In this document: positions 10,961-23,159 of the stretch, piece by piece | Position numbering within the stretch: position 1 is the stretch's first letter | Layout of the letters: the number at the start of each line of letters is the position of its first letter | Assembly: GCA_022457155.1 (NCBI GenBank) | Contig: JAJGOT010000029.1 | Location: 1,499,501 to 1,563,500 of the forward strand | Reading direction: 5' to 3' | Origin: Cladopsammia gracilis | Taxonomy: Eukaryota; Cnidaria; Anthozoa; Scleractinia; Dendrophylliidae | Length of the DNA: 64,000 nucleotides | The notes under the pieces: generated by a model | The model's database searches: none | Told to the model about the DNA's origin: nothing | Seen by the model: only the letters and a program-made list of their open reading frames with translations | Program-made: the position numbers and the translations under genes

Positions 10961-11035
10961 TTGATAGTTTGACATGAAAAGTAGGTGGAACTTTATTAGC
11001 CTTTAAACATATGCCTCGCGTGTTCACCTTTAAAA

Positions 11036-11095
11036 ATAACCAGTGTCTCACACAACTATCGCGAAATGCATGCGCAGAATGTATGCGCATGCATG
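11036..11095 (+). repeat. Short dispersed repeat with ATGCATGCGCAGAATGTATG
   Basis: AACCAGTGTCTCACACAACT followed by GAAATGCATGCGCAGAATGT is shared with 32,479-32,532. The copy here has an extra, degenerate second half (ATGCATGCACAGAATGTATG). No coding capacity. Confidence 0.55.
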
Positions 11096-11188
11096 CACAG
11101 AATGTATGAGGGAGAGACTGGGAACGACTGGGGAGTAAAGACCGCTCTTTAGGTGCTCCGCCATTAGTGTTTCTTTTACAGTATTTTA

Positions 11189-12085
11189 ATGCCATTATTG
11201 AAACGAAAGGACAGGCCAGAATCGTGGTCTTCGGATGCTACCTCACCGGACGAAAAGAAATCGCAAGAAAAGAACAAAAGTACGGGAGAAAGTGTAAGTG
11301 AAGACAAAACTTTGAAAGAGCTAAACATGGCCAACGATCTAAGAACGAAAGTTGACTTGATATTGAACAAATTAAGTAAGTTAGACAACATCAAACTACA
11401 ACTGGAGAATCTGAATAAGTCAGTGGCTAATAAAGAAGAGTCCCTTGCTGTTATCGAAGAAGATGTACAAGCCTTAAAAGAAAAGACAAAGAAGACAAGT
11501 CAAAAGGTGAACGACCTCGAGGAGAGTGTTGACTTTCACGACCAAGATATCTGTGATCTACAGCGAGATGTGAAAGGTGTACAATATGATGCGGACAATC
11601 TTAAGATGCAACTTCTGTACAAAGAGCATTTTAGCAGAAGAAAAAATTTAATGTTTATTGGAATTGAGGAAAAAGACATCATACAAGGTAATGAAGAAAA
11701 TGGCGCAGTTAATAATCAAAACACGGAGAACACGAAAGAGATCATTTACGATTTTATGGAACAAGAGCTACAAATCCAAAACGTTCAAAGCAAAATTGAA
11801 TTCCAACGCGTCCACCGGGTAGGGAAAGCCAAAGGTAAGAAATCCCGCCCTATTATTGCAAAGTTCCTATGATATTCTGACTGCGAAGAGGTCTTATCTC
11901 AGGCTAGAAAATTACTGAAAGACAAGATTTATTGTGTCTTCGAAGACATGCCCAAAGAACTTTATCAATTAAGAAAAGCACAACTTCAAAAACTGCAGAA
12001 TGTGAAAAAGAAGGGGGACACAGCGTATTTCAGTAGAAAATACCCTGATAAACTTTTCATAAATGGTAAATACATTCCATATTAA
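11189..12085 (+). pseudogene. LINE ORF1 (coiled-coil RNA-binding protein) with in-frame TGA
   Basis: Length is 299 codons including the stop. Residues about 40-150 are a heptad-rich coiled coil (EKTKKTSQKVNDLEESVDFH and neighbours), followed by a region like the L1 ORF1 RNA-binding core (SRRKNLMFIGIEE, IEFQRVHRVGK). A TGA at 11,871 interrupts the frame after KFL, but the frame then continues with sensible sequence (YSDCEEVLSQARKLL, then DKLFINGKYIPY) to TAA at 12,085. The TGA is most simply a CpG-decayed CGA arginine codon. ORF1 proteins coat the LINE RNA and act as nucleic acid chaperones in the L1 clade. Confidence 0.75.
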
Positions 12086-14318
12086 ATTAACTTTCTTTTT
12101 CCCCAAATGCTAATCTATGATATGTTCTGCTATTATTTGGCCTTATTTTCTTTCTTTTTCTCTTTTTTTTTTCTTACCACATTTAGGGAATATTTAATTA
12201 CGTACTGATTAGCATAAACATAGTCATCATCCAGTAGGTAAGAAAATAAAGGCAATGAGCCAGAACAATTGTATCTAAGGCAAACAAATGTATTTAAGTC
12301 AGATAAATAGCGGTTACCCTAACTGATAGATGATATGGATACTCTACAAACGATCCTAGAGATACAAACATTAACCAAGACGAGAAAAGAGTTAGCACTT
12401 ACAGTATTCTTGATCACACATTCCTAGTGCAGGATTTTGTCTTTGTATTTGTATATTTGTATTTGTATCTGTTTGTTTAAGTTTGTTTGTTCTTCATGTC
12501 AATGCCTATTTGTAGCTAAAATGCCACCAAGCTTTATACATAGGAGTTCATGTCCTTTTTTAATCAACAGCGTTAGTAATAATTTATGCAACTTTTGGTT
12601 GTCCGAAGTTCCTTCTGCACTCTAAATGTAATATATTTAAGGTTAAAATTTCGTTATGACCGTTTATTTAAAATTAGTCTCTTTAAACGTAAGGGGCATT
12701 AGTAACTTTAATAAAAGACAAACAATTTATACGTGGTGCCGTAAACAGAAGGCAGATATTATCTTTTTGCAAGAAACGCATTCAAAGAAAGAGACAGAGG
12801 TGCAATGGAAAAATGAATGGGGTGACGAAATCTTTTTCTCACATGGAACCCTTAATTCATGCGGAACAGCAATATTGATCAGAAATAATACTAATTACAC
12901 ACTTCTCTCAACAATTCCAGATCCCATGGGTTGTTTCATTATACTGAAAGCCCAAATCAATGACAAAGTGTATGTTCTTGTTAATATTTATGCACCGAAC
13001 AAAGAGAAAGATCTAATTAAGTTTTTTAGAAAATTTCATAGCTTGCTTGAAACTGAAAACTTGGACTCAGAGGAAAACATCATATTAGGTGGTGATTTCA
13101 ACTGTCGGATAAATCCAGCTCTCGATAAGCATGGTGGTATCATGATTCCAAGAAGAGCAGCAATTGATAGTATTGAAAGTTTACAAAGCAAACTGGACTT
13201 AGTTGATATTTGGAGAATTAAGAATCCTCAAACAAGGTGTTGTACTTGGAGTCAAAAATCTCCTACAGTATTGTGTCATCTAGACTTCTGGCTTATTTCC
13301 AATAATCTCTGTGATTTTATAAATTCTAGTGAAATACTGCCTGCTATACGCACAGATCATGCAGCAATAACCTTAGCCCTAGGTGAAATCGGACTGAGAT
13401 AAAAGGTCCTGGTATAAGGAAAATGAATGTTTCGCTTTTAGATGATGAAAACTATTTAGAACTATTTAGAACGTATTAATAAAATTATATTCAAATGGAA
13501 ACTAGAGGGTGAAAATGAACTGTCTGACAAACGCTGCATTTGGGACTGGATCAAATATAATATTAGATTACACGCTATTAGTTACTCCAAAGAAAAAGCT
13601 AAACATAGATATGAAGAAGCTAACAGGCTGTTTGAAAATAACCCTAGTGCCTCAAATAGAATGCAATTAGATGAAATTAAAGAGAAACTAGCACTCTTAT
13701 AATTATGAGGAAAAAGTTAAAGGAATCGTCATACGAGCAAGAGCACGCTGGCATGAGTATGGTGAAAGGAGTACTAAATACTTTTTAAATTTAGAAAAGA
13801 GAAATCATGTTAAAAAACACATCCGAAAATTGCTAATAAGTGGTTCAATAACTACAGACCCATATCAGATACTTTCCGAACAAAAACGCTTTTATCAAAA
13901 TCTTTACAAAACGAATGATTCCGAAGAGGCTTCAGGTTCCACAGAGGTATTTTTAAATAGTCTAAATATTCCTAAGCTATCAGAAGAACAAAGGCAATCA
14001 TGAATGTGAAGGTAGAATAACTACCGAGGAATGCAGAACAATTATAGAAACGTTCCAAAACAATAAATCACCAGGGAATGATGGTCTCCCCATTGAATTT
14101 TACAAAAGCTGCTGGGATTTCATTAGTGAACCTTTCATAGACTGCGTCAATGAATCCTTTAATAAAGAAGAAATGTCTTATTCCCAAAGGCAGGCTGTAA
14201 TCACTTTAATAGAAAAAAAGGAAAAGATCGCACGTTAATAGAAAATTGGAGGCCCACATCTCTTGTCAATGTAGACGCTAAGATAATATCAAAAGTGATT
14301 GCTACTAGAATTAAAGTA

Positions 14319-15178
14319 TAGTTTAAAAAACGAGCAGTAGTGTATTATCAGGTTTAAAAGCTCGAGGCGAAGCCGAGAGTTTTTACACCTGATAATACAC
14401 GTGCTGCGAGTTTTTTGAACGGCTTCAAAAACATTCTTTCAAAAGCGTGTCCCTTCGGAATTAAAACAATTGCGCTTTTGTGCAAAGAGGAAATTAGCAT
14501 ACGAGAAAAACAAGTAGACTAGATTGATTAGCATACAACACATGTGCCACGTCTTCGACGAAGTGACCATTGCTTCCCGGCTCCTGTCGAAAGTTTTAGG
14601 ATTTTATAGTTCTGAGGGAAAACATCTACTGAAAAATGCTATACTAAAGTTGTCAGGTACGGTAGATAAAACGGCTGACAATATTTTTTTTCAGAGGTAG
14701 AGAACGAGTAGAAATAAGCAGCTTGAATCTGCGAACCAGTCGCTTACCTGGCAATTTACACGAGGGCGGTGGTGTCAGTCAAATAACGGCTCACTTGTTA
14801 AACTGTCGGTTGTTTATTTTGTTGAGAAGATTCCAAATAGAATGGCGAAAGACCAGACCAAAAATATTAAAGTCACCATTTGTTGCACTAAGAATCCTGA
14901 ACAATTACTACCCATATCAGTAATCTTTATATAAAGATTACGTGTGATCTTAATATAAATATCACAGTCATTTTAAAATCATTCTCATTAAAAATTCAGC
15001 GATAATTGCATTGTTTGCCCATTCAGCCCCCGAACTCCCCTGTGACTGAAATCAAAGCCGCCACCAGGCTTTTCATAATGACTGTAGATTACCAGGTATA
15101 AAGGCTCATACACGTGATCGATTTGCGTCGTGTGTTTGGCTGATATGCTCATGAATTATTAATGAGTTTTTGAAGATG
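14319..15178. mobile_element. 860-bp TA-flanked insertion in LINE ORF2
   Basis: ORF2 reads cleanly up to ...ATRIK at 14,315 and resumes at 15,181 with LPSIIHHNQTGYVK, leaving a foreign 860 bp. TA lies on both sides (14,317-14,318 and 15,179-15,180), consistent with a TA target duplication. The left 98 bp is a near-perfect palindrome (see separate entry). The right end (GCTCATGAATTATTAATGAG, then TTTTTGAAGATG) shows only weak inverted similarity to the left terminus (AGTTTAAAAAACGAG). There is no transposase. It is probably a non-autonomous DNA transposon. Confidence 0.7.
14322..14419. repeat. Palindromic end of the insertion in LINE ORF2
   Basis: The left arm TTTAAAAAACGAGCAGTAG-TGTATTATCAGGT pairs with the right arm ACCTGATAATACACGTGCTG-CGAGTTTTTTGAA. 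The loop AAAAGCTCGAGGCGAAGCC can itself fold. RNA or single-stranded DNA of this segment would form a long hairpin. Confidence 0.75.
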
Positions 15179-17559
15179 TATTACCCTCTATAATCCATCA
15201 TAATCAAACTGGTTATGTAAAAGAGCACTATATTGGTGAAACGGTTAGATAGATTTTTGACATCATGGATTTAACAGATAAAGAAAAAATGCCTGGTCTG
15301 TTGATATTTATTGATTTTGAAAAAGCATTTGATTCTTTAGAATGGAAATTCCTATTTAATTGTCTAAATGTCTTTAACTTTGGTCCAAATTTCAAGCGTT
15401 GGATTAAAACTTTTTACACAAATATTAAAAGCTGTGTGGTACATGTAAATAACGGATTGTGTTTGGACTATTTTGAACTAACACGTGGCAGGGTGAACTA
15501 ACACGTGGCACGTGGCAGGGTGACCCTCTTTCCCCGTATCTTTTTATTTTAGCTGTGGAAACTTTATCAATCACCATTAGAGCAAGTGAAGAAATAATTT
15601 AGGAACAGTAATAAATCAAGAAAAAACCAAACTTCTCCAATACACTGATGACACCACTGCTGTACTCTCTGATTTGGAGTCAGCTCATAAACTCTTCCAA
15701 TTGCTTGCTAAGTTCAAGGAGCTTTCTGGTTTAAAAGTAAACAGCTCAAAAACTGAAGGATTGTGGATTGGATCATTGAAGAACAATGAAATTACGCCTC
15801 TAGGAATTAAATGGCCCACAGAGCCAATAAAAGCCCTCGGTGTCTTTTACCTGCAACCAAAAATTGTCATATATCAAGAATTTTTCTGAGAAAATCAACG
15901 ACATTAAAAAACTGATCAATATTTGGTCCTCGAGAGGGCTTTCTATCTACGGTAAGGTTACTTTAATTAAATCACTCCTCATACCAAAGATCATTTATAC
16001 CTCCTCTTTGTTACCTACACCTGAGCACATTGTTAAGGACTTAAATCACATATTGTATAAGTTTTTATGGAAAGGTAAAGATAAAGTAACAAGAGCATCA
16101 GCAATAAATAATTATGAAAAAGGGGGCATCAAAATGGTGGACATTGAAAGTTTGATAAAGTCTCTGCGCCTTTCCTGGCTTAAAAGAATATTTGGTGACA
16201 ATTCAGGCGCATGGAAAAACTACCTAGAATATATTTGAAAAAACTATGGAGGTTTAATGATTTTTAAATGCAATAATAATGCTAACGATCTTCAAATTAC
16301 CTCCAGTTTTTATTTAGAACTGCTTAAATGGTGGTCGGAATTCCGAGAAGAAAATGCTCTCAATGATGATTGGCATTATATAATTTGGAATAATCAAGAT
16401 ATCAGAATAGACAACAAGCCCTTTTTTACAAGAAATATTATGACATTGGTGTCTGGAATATAAGCGACTTACATTCTGACCTGAGCAATACAGAATCCTA
16501 TGAACAGATCGCTCAAAATGTTACAAAGACAAACCTCCTGGAATAGACTAGTATGCGACATTCAATACCAGCTAACTTAAAAATTCTTAATCGCTCGGAT
16601 TCCAGTAGCTTTAATGCAATTCCTTCCTTTAAAATCAATGATGGCATGTTCGACATAACAAAAAGGAAATCAAAGGATTATTATTCTTTTTTGATAAAAA
16701 AGACTTGTTTCCCAAATCATGCGCAAAAATTGAAGTTGGATTTTGATTTATCTAACGACGATCTTAAAAAAAGCATTCCTCTTGCCCCATTCTGTCGCCA
16801 TATGTCAAAGCCTTTCAATTTAAGGTACTTGACTCTATACTTTTTACCAATTCGAAGTTGTTCAAAATCGGGTACAGGACAGATAACTTGTGCTCTTTTT
16901 GTAAAAAGGAATCAGAAACGATTAAACACCTCCTCTGTGATTGTCCTTATTCGAATTCATTTTGGAAATGTGTTGAATCATACTATTTTGTGTTAAGAAA
17001 ACAACTTGTTCACCTAACTTTAAAGGAAATTTGGATTGGCATTCTAACTTCCGAATGCCCCTTGCTTAATTATCTTATACTTATAGGGAAAATATATTTG
17101 TGGAGTTGCAGAAGGAATGAAGTACTTCCGAACATAGATAGTTTTATAGTAAGGGTAAATATTAAATATGAAACAGAAAAATATATCTGTACCAAGAATA
17201 AAAGTCTACAAAAATTAATGGACAAGTGGACTTTGTAATCTAATTTGTAATCTAATTAATCTAAAAAGATTTTGTAAGTAATTTATTACATAAAACACTT
17301 GTTAAATACATAAGCATAGTATTAGAATTAGCTGATGTAGAGATTGTATGATTGCATGTACAGTGTATGTATAGGTGTGTAGTCTGTAGTCTGTGTGGGT
17401 ACGTATATGTGACAATTATTGTTATTGTTGTACCTTGGAATTAATAATAAATAAATAAAAAAATTAAAGAATAAAAAATATAACAAAAGGTGTATTTTAT
17501 TTTGAAAGTAGTCGTATTAGTTATTTTTTTCTAGACAGAGAAAAAATTGTTTTGTGAAC

Positions 17560-17896
17560 TTTTGTATGGTCTCAATGTACTGTGCAAACGGTCGCGTAAG
17601 TCTGTTTTTGAAAATTGCTAACATTAAAAAATAGCCCGGTCGTCAATTTTATTCTTGTGCTTCTGACCTTTCCTCTCAGTTAAGTTTATCATCGGCTTTC
17701 TGTTCAATGAGCGACGCCTTTAGGCTCAGCCTATCTATATATATATATTAGCTCAAAATAGTTGCATAACTGAGGCTCTGTCGTTTGCAAAAGAGAAAGA
17801 ATTGATCAGTTTTAGGCTGCAGAAGGTCTATAAACACATTTTCATAAATTTTTGAGAACTTAATTTATGTAGTAAGGTTAGAAACCGAGCCAGGGA
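17560..17896 (+). repeat. Dispersed repeat, copy 2 (right of LINE)
   Basis: The right part (17,693-17,896) repeats 10,755-10,960. The left part (17,575-17,700: CGGTCGCGTAAG, TAGCCCGGTCGTCAAT, ATTCTTGTGCTTC) is shared with 49,310-49,420. The full family member is therefore at least 340 bp and copy 1 is truncated at its left. Non-coding. Confidence 0.7.
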
Positions 17897-18130
17897 TTTG
17901 CAATAAATTTTTGGAAGCCCTAAATTTACAGGTAATGAAAAAAAAATACATGTAATCGCGTTCAGGAGATTTTGTTTTTATAATTTTCAAAACGGTGGTG
18001 ACGAGTGCTATAAATTGGTGAAACATTTTAAAAATAAATGTTGTGTGACGCATCATGACCCCCCCCCCCCCCCCCCCGCCCGTGATTTCAAGACTAAATC
18101 GAAGTGAAATTTTTCTAGTTCCTAATAACT

Positions 18131-18991
18131 CCCCCCGGCATAGTCAATCGAACTCAATCGAACTCAATCCGTGGATTGAAATAGAACACTGGACTTTCAG
18201 TGAGTTCGATTTCCGAACAAATCGAATTATGCGTTTGATTGGCTCTTGTAAACCTATACAAAGCAAGCCCATCAAAGCAGGTTTTTCTTGTGCTTTTTTA
18301 CAATTTATTCAATAACAGAAACCCCATTTATAAACTGTCCACGGCAGTTAAGAGAACAGAACAGAACAGAGCAAAGCTATCATTATTCCCACAGGCGTAT
18401 TCCGAAAATGTTGTACCCTTTACTTTTTTAGATAACTTACAACTGCGGCAAGACAACTCGAAGGGTTACTTTTATGGAAAAATACAAGCAAATTACTAAC
18501 CGCGACACACGCAACAGCATACAGTAGATGGATGATTATGAAGCAACCAGTTCACGTTGAAGGTGACCTAATTGTCCGCGCTCATTTGCAATTCGGAATG
18601 CACGGCCTTTCTCACCTATTTTCTCTAAAACCTTGAAAACTTCGCCATCCTTGATGTCAAAGCGGCATTCCTGGTAGCCTTTTACTACGCATTTGAAGCT
18701 TACAATCCACAGCGCATCTGAAGCCATTTCTGCGGAATTTCTTCGTTTACGAAAAACACGTGCGCTACACTCCGGGCTGAAGTAACTCGAGCTTCCAAGA
18801 TTCAACGCCTGTTTTACTCAAATCACGAGTTCGAAAATCGAACGTTCGATTGGGTTCGATTGATTTTTTTTTTCTTTTCGGTGAGTTTGATTTCGTTCGA
18901 TTGCCAAACTCAATCGAACTCAATCCATGAATTGAGTTTGATTGAGTTCGATTGAAATTTAGTTCGACTGGGTTCGATTTGCTATGCCGGG
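18131..18991. mobile_element. 861-bp transposon with 7-bp TSD and HIRAN-like ORF
   Basis: The ends are inverted: CCCGGCATAG at the left and CTATGCCGGG at the right. Each is followed by arrays of (A)TCGAACTCAAT or its complement at 18,144-18,180 and 18,860-18,980. The heptamer AATAACT occurs directly outside both ends (18,124-18,130 and 18,992-18,998), a plausible target duplication. It contains one minus-strand ORF (18,536-18,805) and no transposase. A poly-C run of about 18 bp lies just outside at 18,059-18,077. Confidence 0.7.
18536..18805 (-). CDS. Small HIRAN-like domain ORF inside transposon
   Basis: The frame is 89 codons; the conserved-looking part begins at an internal Met (MASDALWIVSFKC, residue 27). 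The pattern FKCVVKGYQ ... GEVFKVLEKIGEKGRAFRI ... GQLGHLQREL resembles a HIRAN fold (G-x-x-x-x ... GE-x-x-x-L-x-R ... A-x-x-V ... G-x-x-GH-x-x-REL), a small DNA-end-binding module in SWI/SNF-type helicases. The match is by eye and weak in the middle. It is intronless and lies wholly inside the AATAACT-flanked element, so it may be a captured host exon or a transposon gene. Expression is unknown. Confidence 0.35.
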   Translation of the reverse strand: MNLGSSSYFSPECSARVFRKRRNSAEMASDALWIVSFKCVVKGYQECRFDIKDGEVFKVLEKIGEKGRAFRIANERGQLGHLQRELVAS

Positions 18992-18998
18992 AATAACT

Positions 18999-20908
18999 GC
19001 TTTGATTTTGCCATGTATTAGTTTTTCCCGGCTTCGTAGGTTTTTCAAAGTGTTGTCGCAAATACACAATATTTCCTTGAATGAAAATGTCTTTCCCTTG
19101 AATAAGAGAGTTAAACGTTTATCAGAATTCAGTGATTTTCTGCTTCCGGAAGGCTTAGCGATTGTTTATCCTAATTGCAGTGCTAGCGTCTGCGAATTAT
19201 ATTATAAACATCACAAAATAATATTTAAATTCAGCAACCTACTTTATTATATCTAGTGTTTTCTAAACTTTCCGACTTTTCATGTGTATATAGAATGCCA
19301 TTCTTATCCAGTTTAGTTTAGTCTCAAGAGCAAAACGCATCATGTGTGTTTTGTATTTGTTTTTTCTTCTTAATTTTGTGAAATCCTTTTTGAAAACCAT
19401 ATTTTATATGAAAAAGTCATCTCAATAAAGATTATTATTATTAAGGAAACTGTCGGCCATACAAATTTGTTCAGCATCTGGCGAATTTCTCGCTCGACCG
19501 ATTGTGGTCAAGTTTTCTAAATATTTGTCAAAAGCCACTAAAACAGTCTATGAAATGTTTCTTACAAAGTAAATGGACATTAAAAAATGTGACTTTCTTT
19601 ACGTAGTTTTCCAGAAATGCTTGAAAATTCTTAGTTAAGTATGCCACTTCGAGTATAAATTCTGAAAGAAGACGTCCTCACTTGTGACAAATGTCATCGC
19701 TTTCAGCTCTCAAACCACCACTACAAAGGCATAAAAATCTTCTAAAGGACTTTTTCTTTCCATTTCGAAGTCTTAAAAGGCGTGCTTTCATTCCGGTTAT
19801 GCAAAATGAATGTCTACAAAATGGAAGTGTGGACTTCACGGGCGGCCATATTTGTTAGAAATCTGATAGTCTTCTCTGAGTGAACATTCGATTCGGGCCA
19901 TTCGAAGCTATCCTTGACAAACGTTGAACAACCAACAATTGCGAAGCTATCCTCAACAAACCTTGAACAACCAACGAGGTTCCAAAACAAATCAAAGGGC
20001 TCTTAAAGCCATCTCGTTAATGCGTTAGATTACAGCTAGATTTTTTTAAGGTGGAAGAAAGGAGAAGATTTAGAGAACGCGTGTTATATTTTTTTTTAAA
20101 AAAAAGCTGTCAATTCATTGTGGAATTGAGACTAGAGGATAAGATTTTTCTGCGTTTTTTAATTAATTAGCTGAAAAATATGGTCTTGTTGTTATGTAGT
20201 ATCAAGGTATTTGGTAAGTGTATTTAAGGAGTTGTCGTATGTTAATTCCTTCTATTGGTGCTCTCCGCTGGAGGCGGTTGACTTTTATTTATTTATTTAT
20301 TTAGTTGTTTATTTATTTATATTTATTTTATTTACTTTATTTCAATTTAGAATTTGTTTTGTGTCGACGCAGAGAGAGGCCAATTGTGCATCAGGCGTTG
20401 GTATTTGCGCAGCAAGTTTTGGGCCAATATTAACGAAATATGAATTTAGTTGTTCACAGATGTCTTTCTTATTTGTATAACATTTATTGTTACGAAAAAG
20501 GTTGGTTATAGGGGGTGAGGTTTTCTTTTTCCTATTTATTATCGTGCCTATTAAGTTCCAAGTTGCCTTTAAACAGTTTTTATTTAAATTGAATTGAGAG
20601 GTAAAATAGTTTTTCTTAGCAGCCTATAATGGGGGTCATCGAGCATCCAAGAGAGTAAAATTGCTGCGAAGTTCTCAAAGCGACCATGTATTTGCCATGT
20701 TTGTTAACTTCCGTGCTCTACAATGCATGACGTATGTGTTAAAGTACATTTGCGTGACATGCGTAACAAAATGCGCAGTAGAAATGAGCGCGGAGTGTCG
20801 ACTGCAAGTGCACCAGGTGTCCATAGGGATACATTTCCGTTCTGCTGAATAAGATAAATGTGGGTTCTGCGAATGAAATAAAGCTTATAATAAATAGAAA
20901 CTAGCGTG
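18999..20908. other. No gene seen
   Basis: AT-rich. Contains a two-copy tandem repeat of about 41 bp at 19,905-19,990 (GAAGCTATCCT...CAAACCTTGAACAACCAAC) and an ATTT microsatellite at 20,285-20,345. No convincing coding sequence. Confidence 0.55.
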
Positions 20909-20916
20909 AAGAGAAC

Positions 20917-20986
20917 TAGCCTGTGTGCAGCCGTCTCCGATTTCCTCGCTCACAAAGGAAATATTACACGTCTGTGCGCAGGCTAG
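20917..20986. mobile_element. 70-bp MITE with 8-bp TSD
   Basis: The terminal inverted repeats TAGCCTGTGTGCAG and CTGTGCGCAGGCTA bound a 70-bp sequence. AAGAGAAC lies exactly at 20,909-20,916 and 20,987-20,994. An 8-bp duplication with short inverted ends fits a hAT-type non-autonomous element. Confidence 0.75.
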
Positions 20987-20994
20987 AAGAGAAC

Positions 20995-23159
20995 ACACTC
21001 CTTGATTCTTAGAGTAGTTGAACAGTATTATCCAGGCGGTTCGGAGCCGCCATTTTGAACTTTACCTTCGCGATACGCATGTTGTACAGCTAAATTTATG
21101 CCATTGGAGAGGCAGCGATGAAAAGTTGTTTCGGCCTTACTAGGATTCATTAGTGAGTAGAACATGAATGTTAAGTGCCTTTGCGGAGGCAAACCAGTAG
21201 GTTGGTTGAACTTAAAGAAGTAATTGGCAAGCATATTGATCCGAATATCCACTGATAAAATAAATCTTCAGAAACGATTGGTTAGTATAGCTGCACAGGC
21301 CTACCAGGTTCCCGGGGTCTTCTCCGCTTTCCCTCGCTTTTAGAGCGGACTAGTATGTGTTCTTACCTAGGAGGTTTGAAAAGATGGAAACAGTGGGGTT
21401 GGTGTAATCACATTTGTTGCCTGCGTGTCAACCCTTTTCAATTTGCAGTTTAGTTGCAGTGGCTGCTTAATGAAGTCAGTTCTTGTTCTTCGGTGCTTAA
21501 TGTCCGCTACAGGGTTTTGGTGGGTTTTTCCGTTTCACTGAGTTATGCGTTGTAAGATCTTGTGATATTACTAGTTTTTGCTCTTATGTTTCCATATTTT
21601 TAGAATCGTCAAAGACTGACCAGTTTCGTGATGGGGCGTGGATTGCGATTGTAACGATAGCCATTCCTATTTGCCCTGTGAAGGCCTTGGAGCAATACAT
21701 CGCAGCTGCGTATATTGATCTCTCTGAAGATTTACCGCTGTTCAGAGCGATTGCCAGGGGATTAACTACATAAGAACGATGGAGTTTCTTATGGACGGTT
21801 TTAGAGAGTTTATAGACGTTTTGATTACCAGTGTTCATAAAATTTGAGCCGGAGGGTCCACTGCTGCAGCGAACGCTGGCATTCAAGATAGATTTTTTAA
21901 GGGTCGCGGTCGATGGGCGAGTTAAAAGATGGCTATGCTAAAGACAATATCTATCACAGCTGTCAGTTTCTCAGTCATTTAGGATTTCAAATTCTTGTAA
22001 AGTTTTGTTTCGATTGAGCTCGGCAAGTTGGAGACAATTGTTTATAAGTGGGGGATTTTTCTTCTGTCTTTTCGTAGCGAGCGGTATGGGGATTTTTTCA
22101 TGCTATGGATGCTCGTTCGTTCTCTCCAAAGTTCTGTTTGTTGTCACTTCCCGTGTAACGATTAAGTTTGTTTTTACCTTAATAAATGGTGCGGACTCCA
22201 GTGGGCATGCGATGGTAAAAGGTGTTTATTGTTTTTTGTGTCCTTGCGTTTCGCACGGGTGTTATGAAATTTGGGAAATTTAGTAAACGGCTGTATTTAG
22301 TCATTTGAGAACTGTTAGTAGTCCGATGCTTGTACGATTATGTCATACCCATATTTTGGTGCTAAGAATATCCAAATTTAATATGCTTCGCGGGCGATTA
22401 AGTTTTCGGCTTGTAGAGATTCCGTCGTGTGGTTTTGTGGTTTTCATTTGTTGTCATGTCATGTATATGTATATGTTTGTATATGTTTTGTGAAGTTGAG
22501 TTTGGTTAATTGTGAAGATTTGAGAGTCGAGAGTACCTTGATTTCAATAGAGACACCAAAAGGTATGAGAAGCCGTTATTTTTGTATAAAAGTATATTTT
22601 CACTGAAATATAGAACAGCTATTTCATTTGAGTTGTGGATCAGATATGTCATCTGAGCCGTTCCGGAGCGTTTTTAACGATAAAATTTGACAGCTTACAT
22701 TGTTTTAAAAATGCACGTGGCGCTGCGATTTAGTTTAATGCTGTGAAAAGTGAAACTGAGATCGTTTATTGCGTTCTGGGCGGTGGGGGAGAGGGGGGGG
22801 GGGGAGTGTTTTCGAGGGGAGTGTGGTTTTTGCGTTTCTTAGATCAGAATGGTTCCGGGTGATGTCTTCCAGGTTTGTTGTTTAACTGGTTCACTATATG
22901 GACTCCTTTTTCGCGCATTTCATTTGTCAGTGTCCCTTGGTTGTTTTCTTGCTGTGATGGGTATAGAGTCGTATAAAACGACGCAAAGCGACGTCAACCG
23001 ACATCACTTTGCCGAACAATTTTGACAGAAAATTGTTGACAAGTCATCAAAGTGTAAAATCGCAAATATGCATTACATGCTTTTAACTCTAATTAGCACG
23101 CCATAAACACTTCCTATCTCCAATTACTAACCACAAAAGAGCCACTGTATTAAACTCGC
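20995..23159. other. No gene seen; G/T-biased strand
   Basis: From about 20,200 to 22,950 the plus strand is visibly rich in G and T, for example the G run at 22,793-22,804. It then flips to A/C-rich near 22,960. Open frames up to 100 codons show no domain. Confidence 0.5.

Larger units (their letters stand above)
12656..17238 (+). pseudogene. LINE ORF2 (AP endonuclease, RT, C-terminal Cys/His domain), broken
   Basis: An intact endonuclease domain opens at 12,656: SLNVRGI, FLQETHS (catalytic Glu), IILGGDFNCRINP, and a terminal IRTDHAAI. The frame breaks at 13,402. RT pieces follow in changing frames: FQNNKSPGNDGLPIEFYK (about 14,053-14,106), IDFEKAFDSLEW with its catalytic Asp (about 15,311), GDPLSPYLF (about 15,522) and LLQYTDDTTAVL (about 15,636). 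The last has Thr where most relatives have Ala in the YADD box. A thumb-like segment covers 15,840-16,238. The C-terminus at 16,858-17,238 has CSFCKKESETIKHLLCDC. Between 14,319 and 15,178 the coding sequence is interrupted by another transposon. Confidence 0.85.
11096..17465 (+). mobile_element. L1-Tx1-like LINE, nearly full length, inactivated
   Basis: A coiled-coil ORF1 (11,189-12,085) is followed after 570 bp by ORF2 (12,656-17,238), which has an AP-type endonuclease, a reverse transcriptase and a C-terminal Cys/His motif. The sequence ends in an AATAATAAATAAATAAAA tail near 17,440-17,465. This order and the ORF2 C-terminal CSFC...HLLCDC domain fit the Tx1 branch of L1-type elements. ORF1 has one premature stop, ORF2 has several frame breaks, and an 860-bp transposon sits in ORF2. 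The 5' end is not sharply defined; 11,096 is a guess just upstream of ORF1. A second, more fragmentary member is on the minus strand at 35,530-37,452. Confidence 0.85.

Noticed and set aside
21021..21060. GGCGGTTCGGAGCCGCC hairpin as a regulatory RNA
   Set aside because: A single short GC hairpin without flanking support; common by chance in such sequence.
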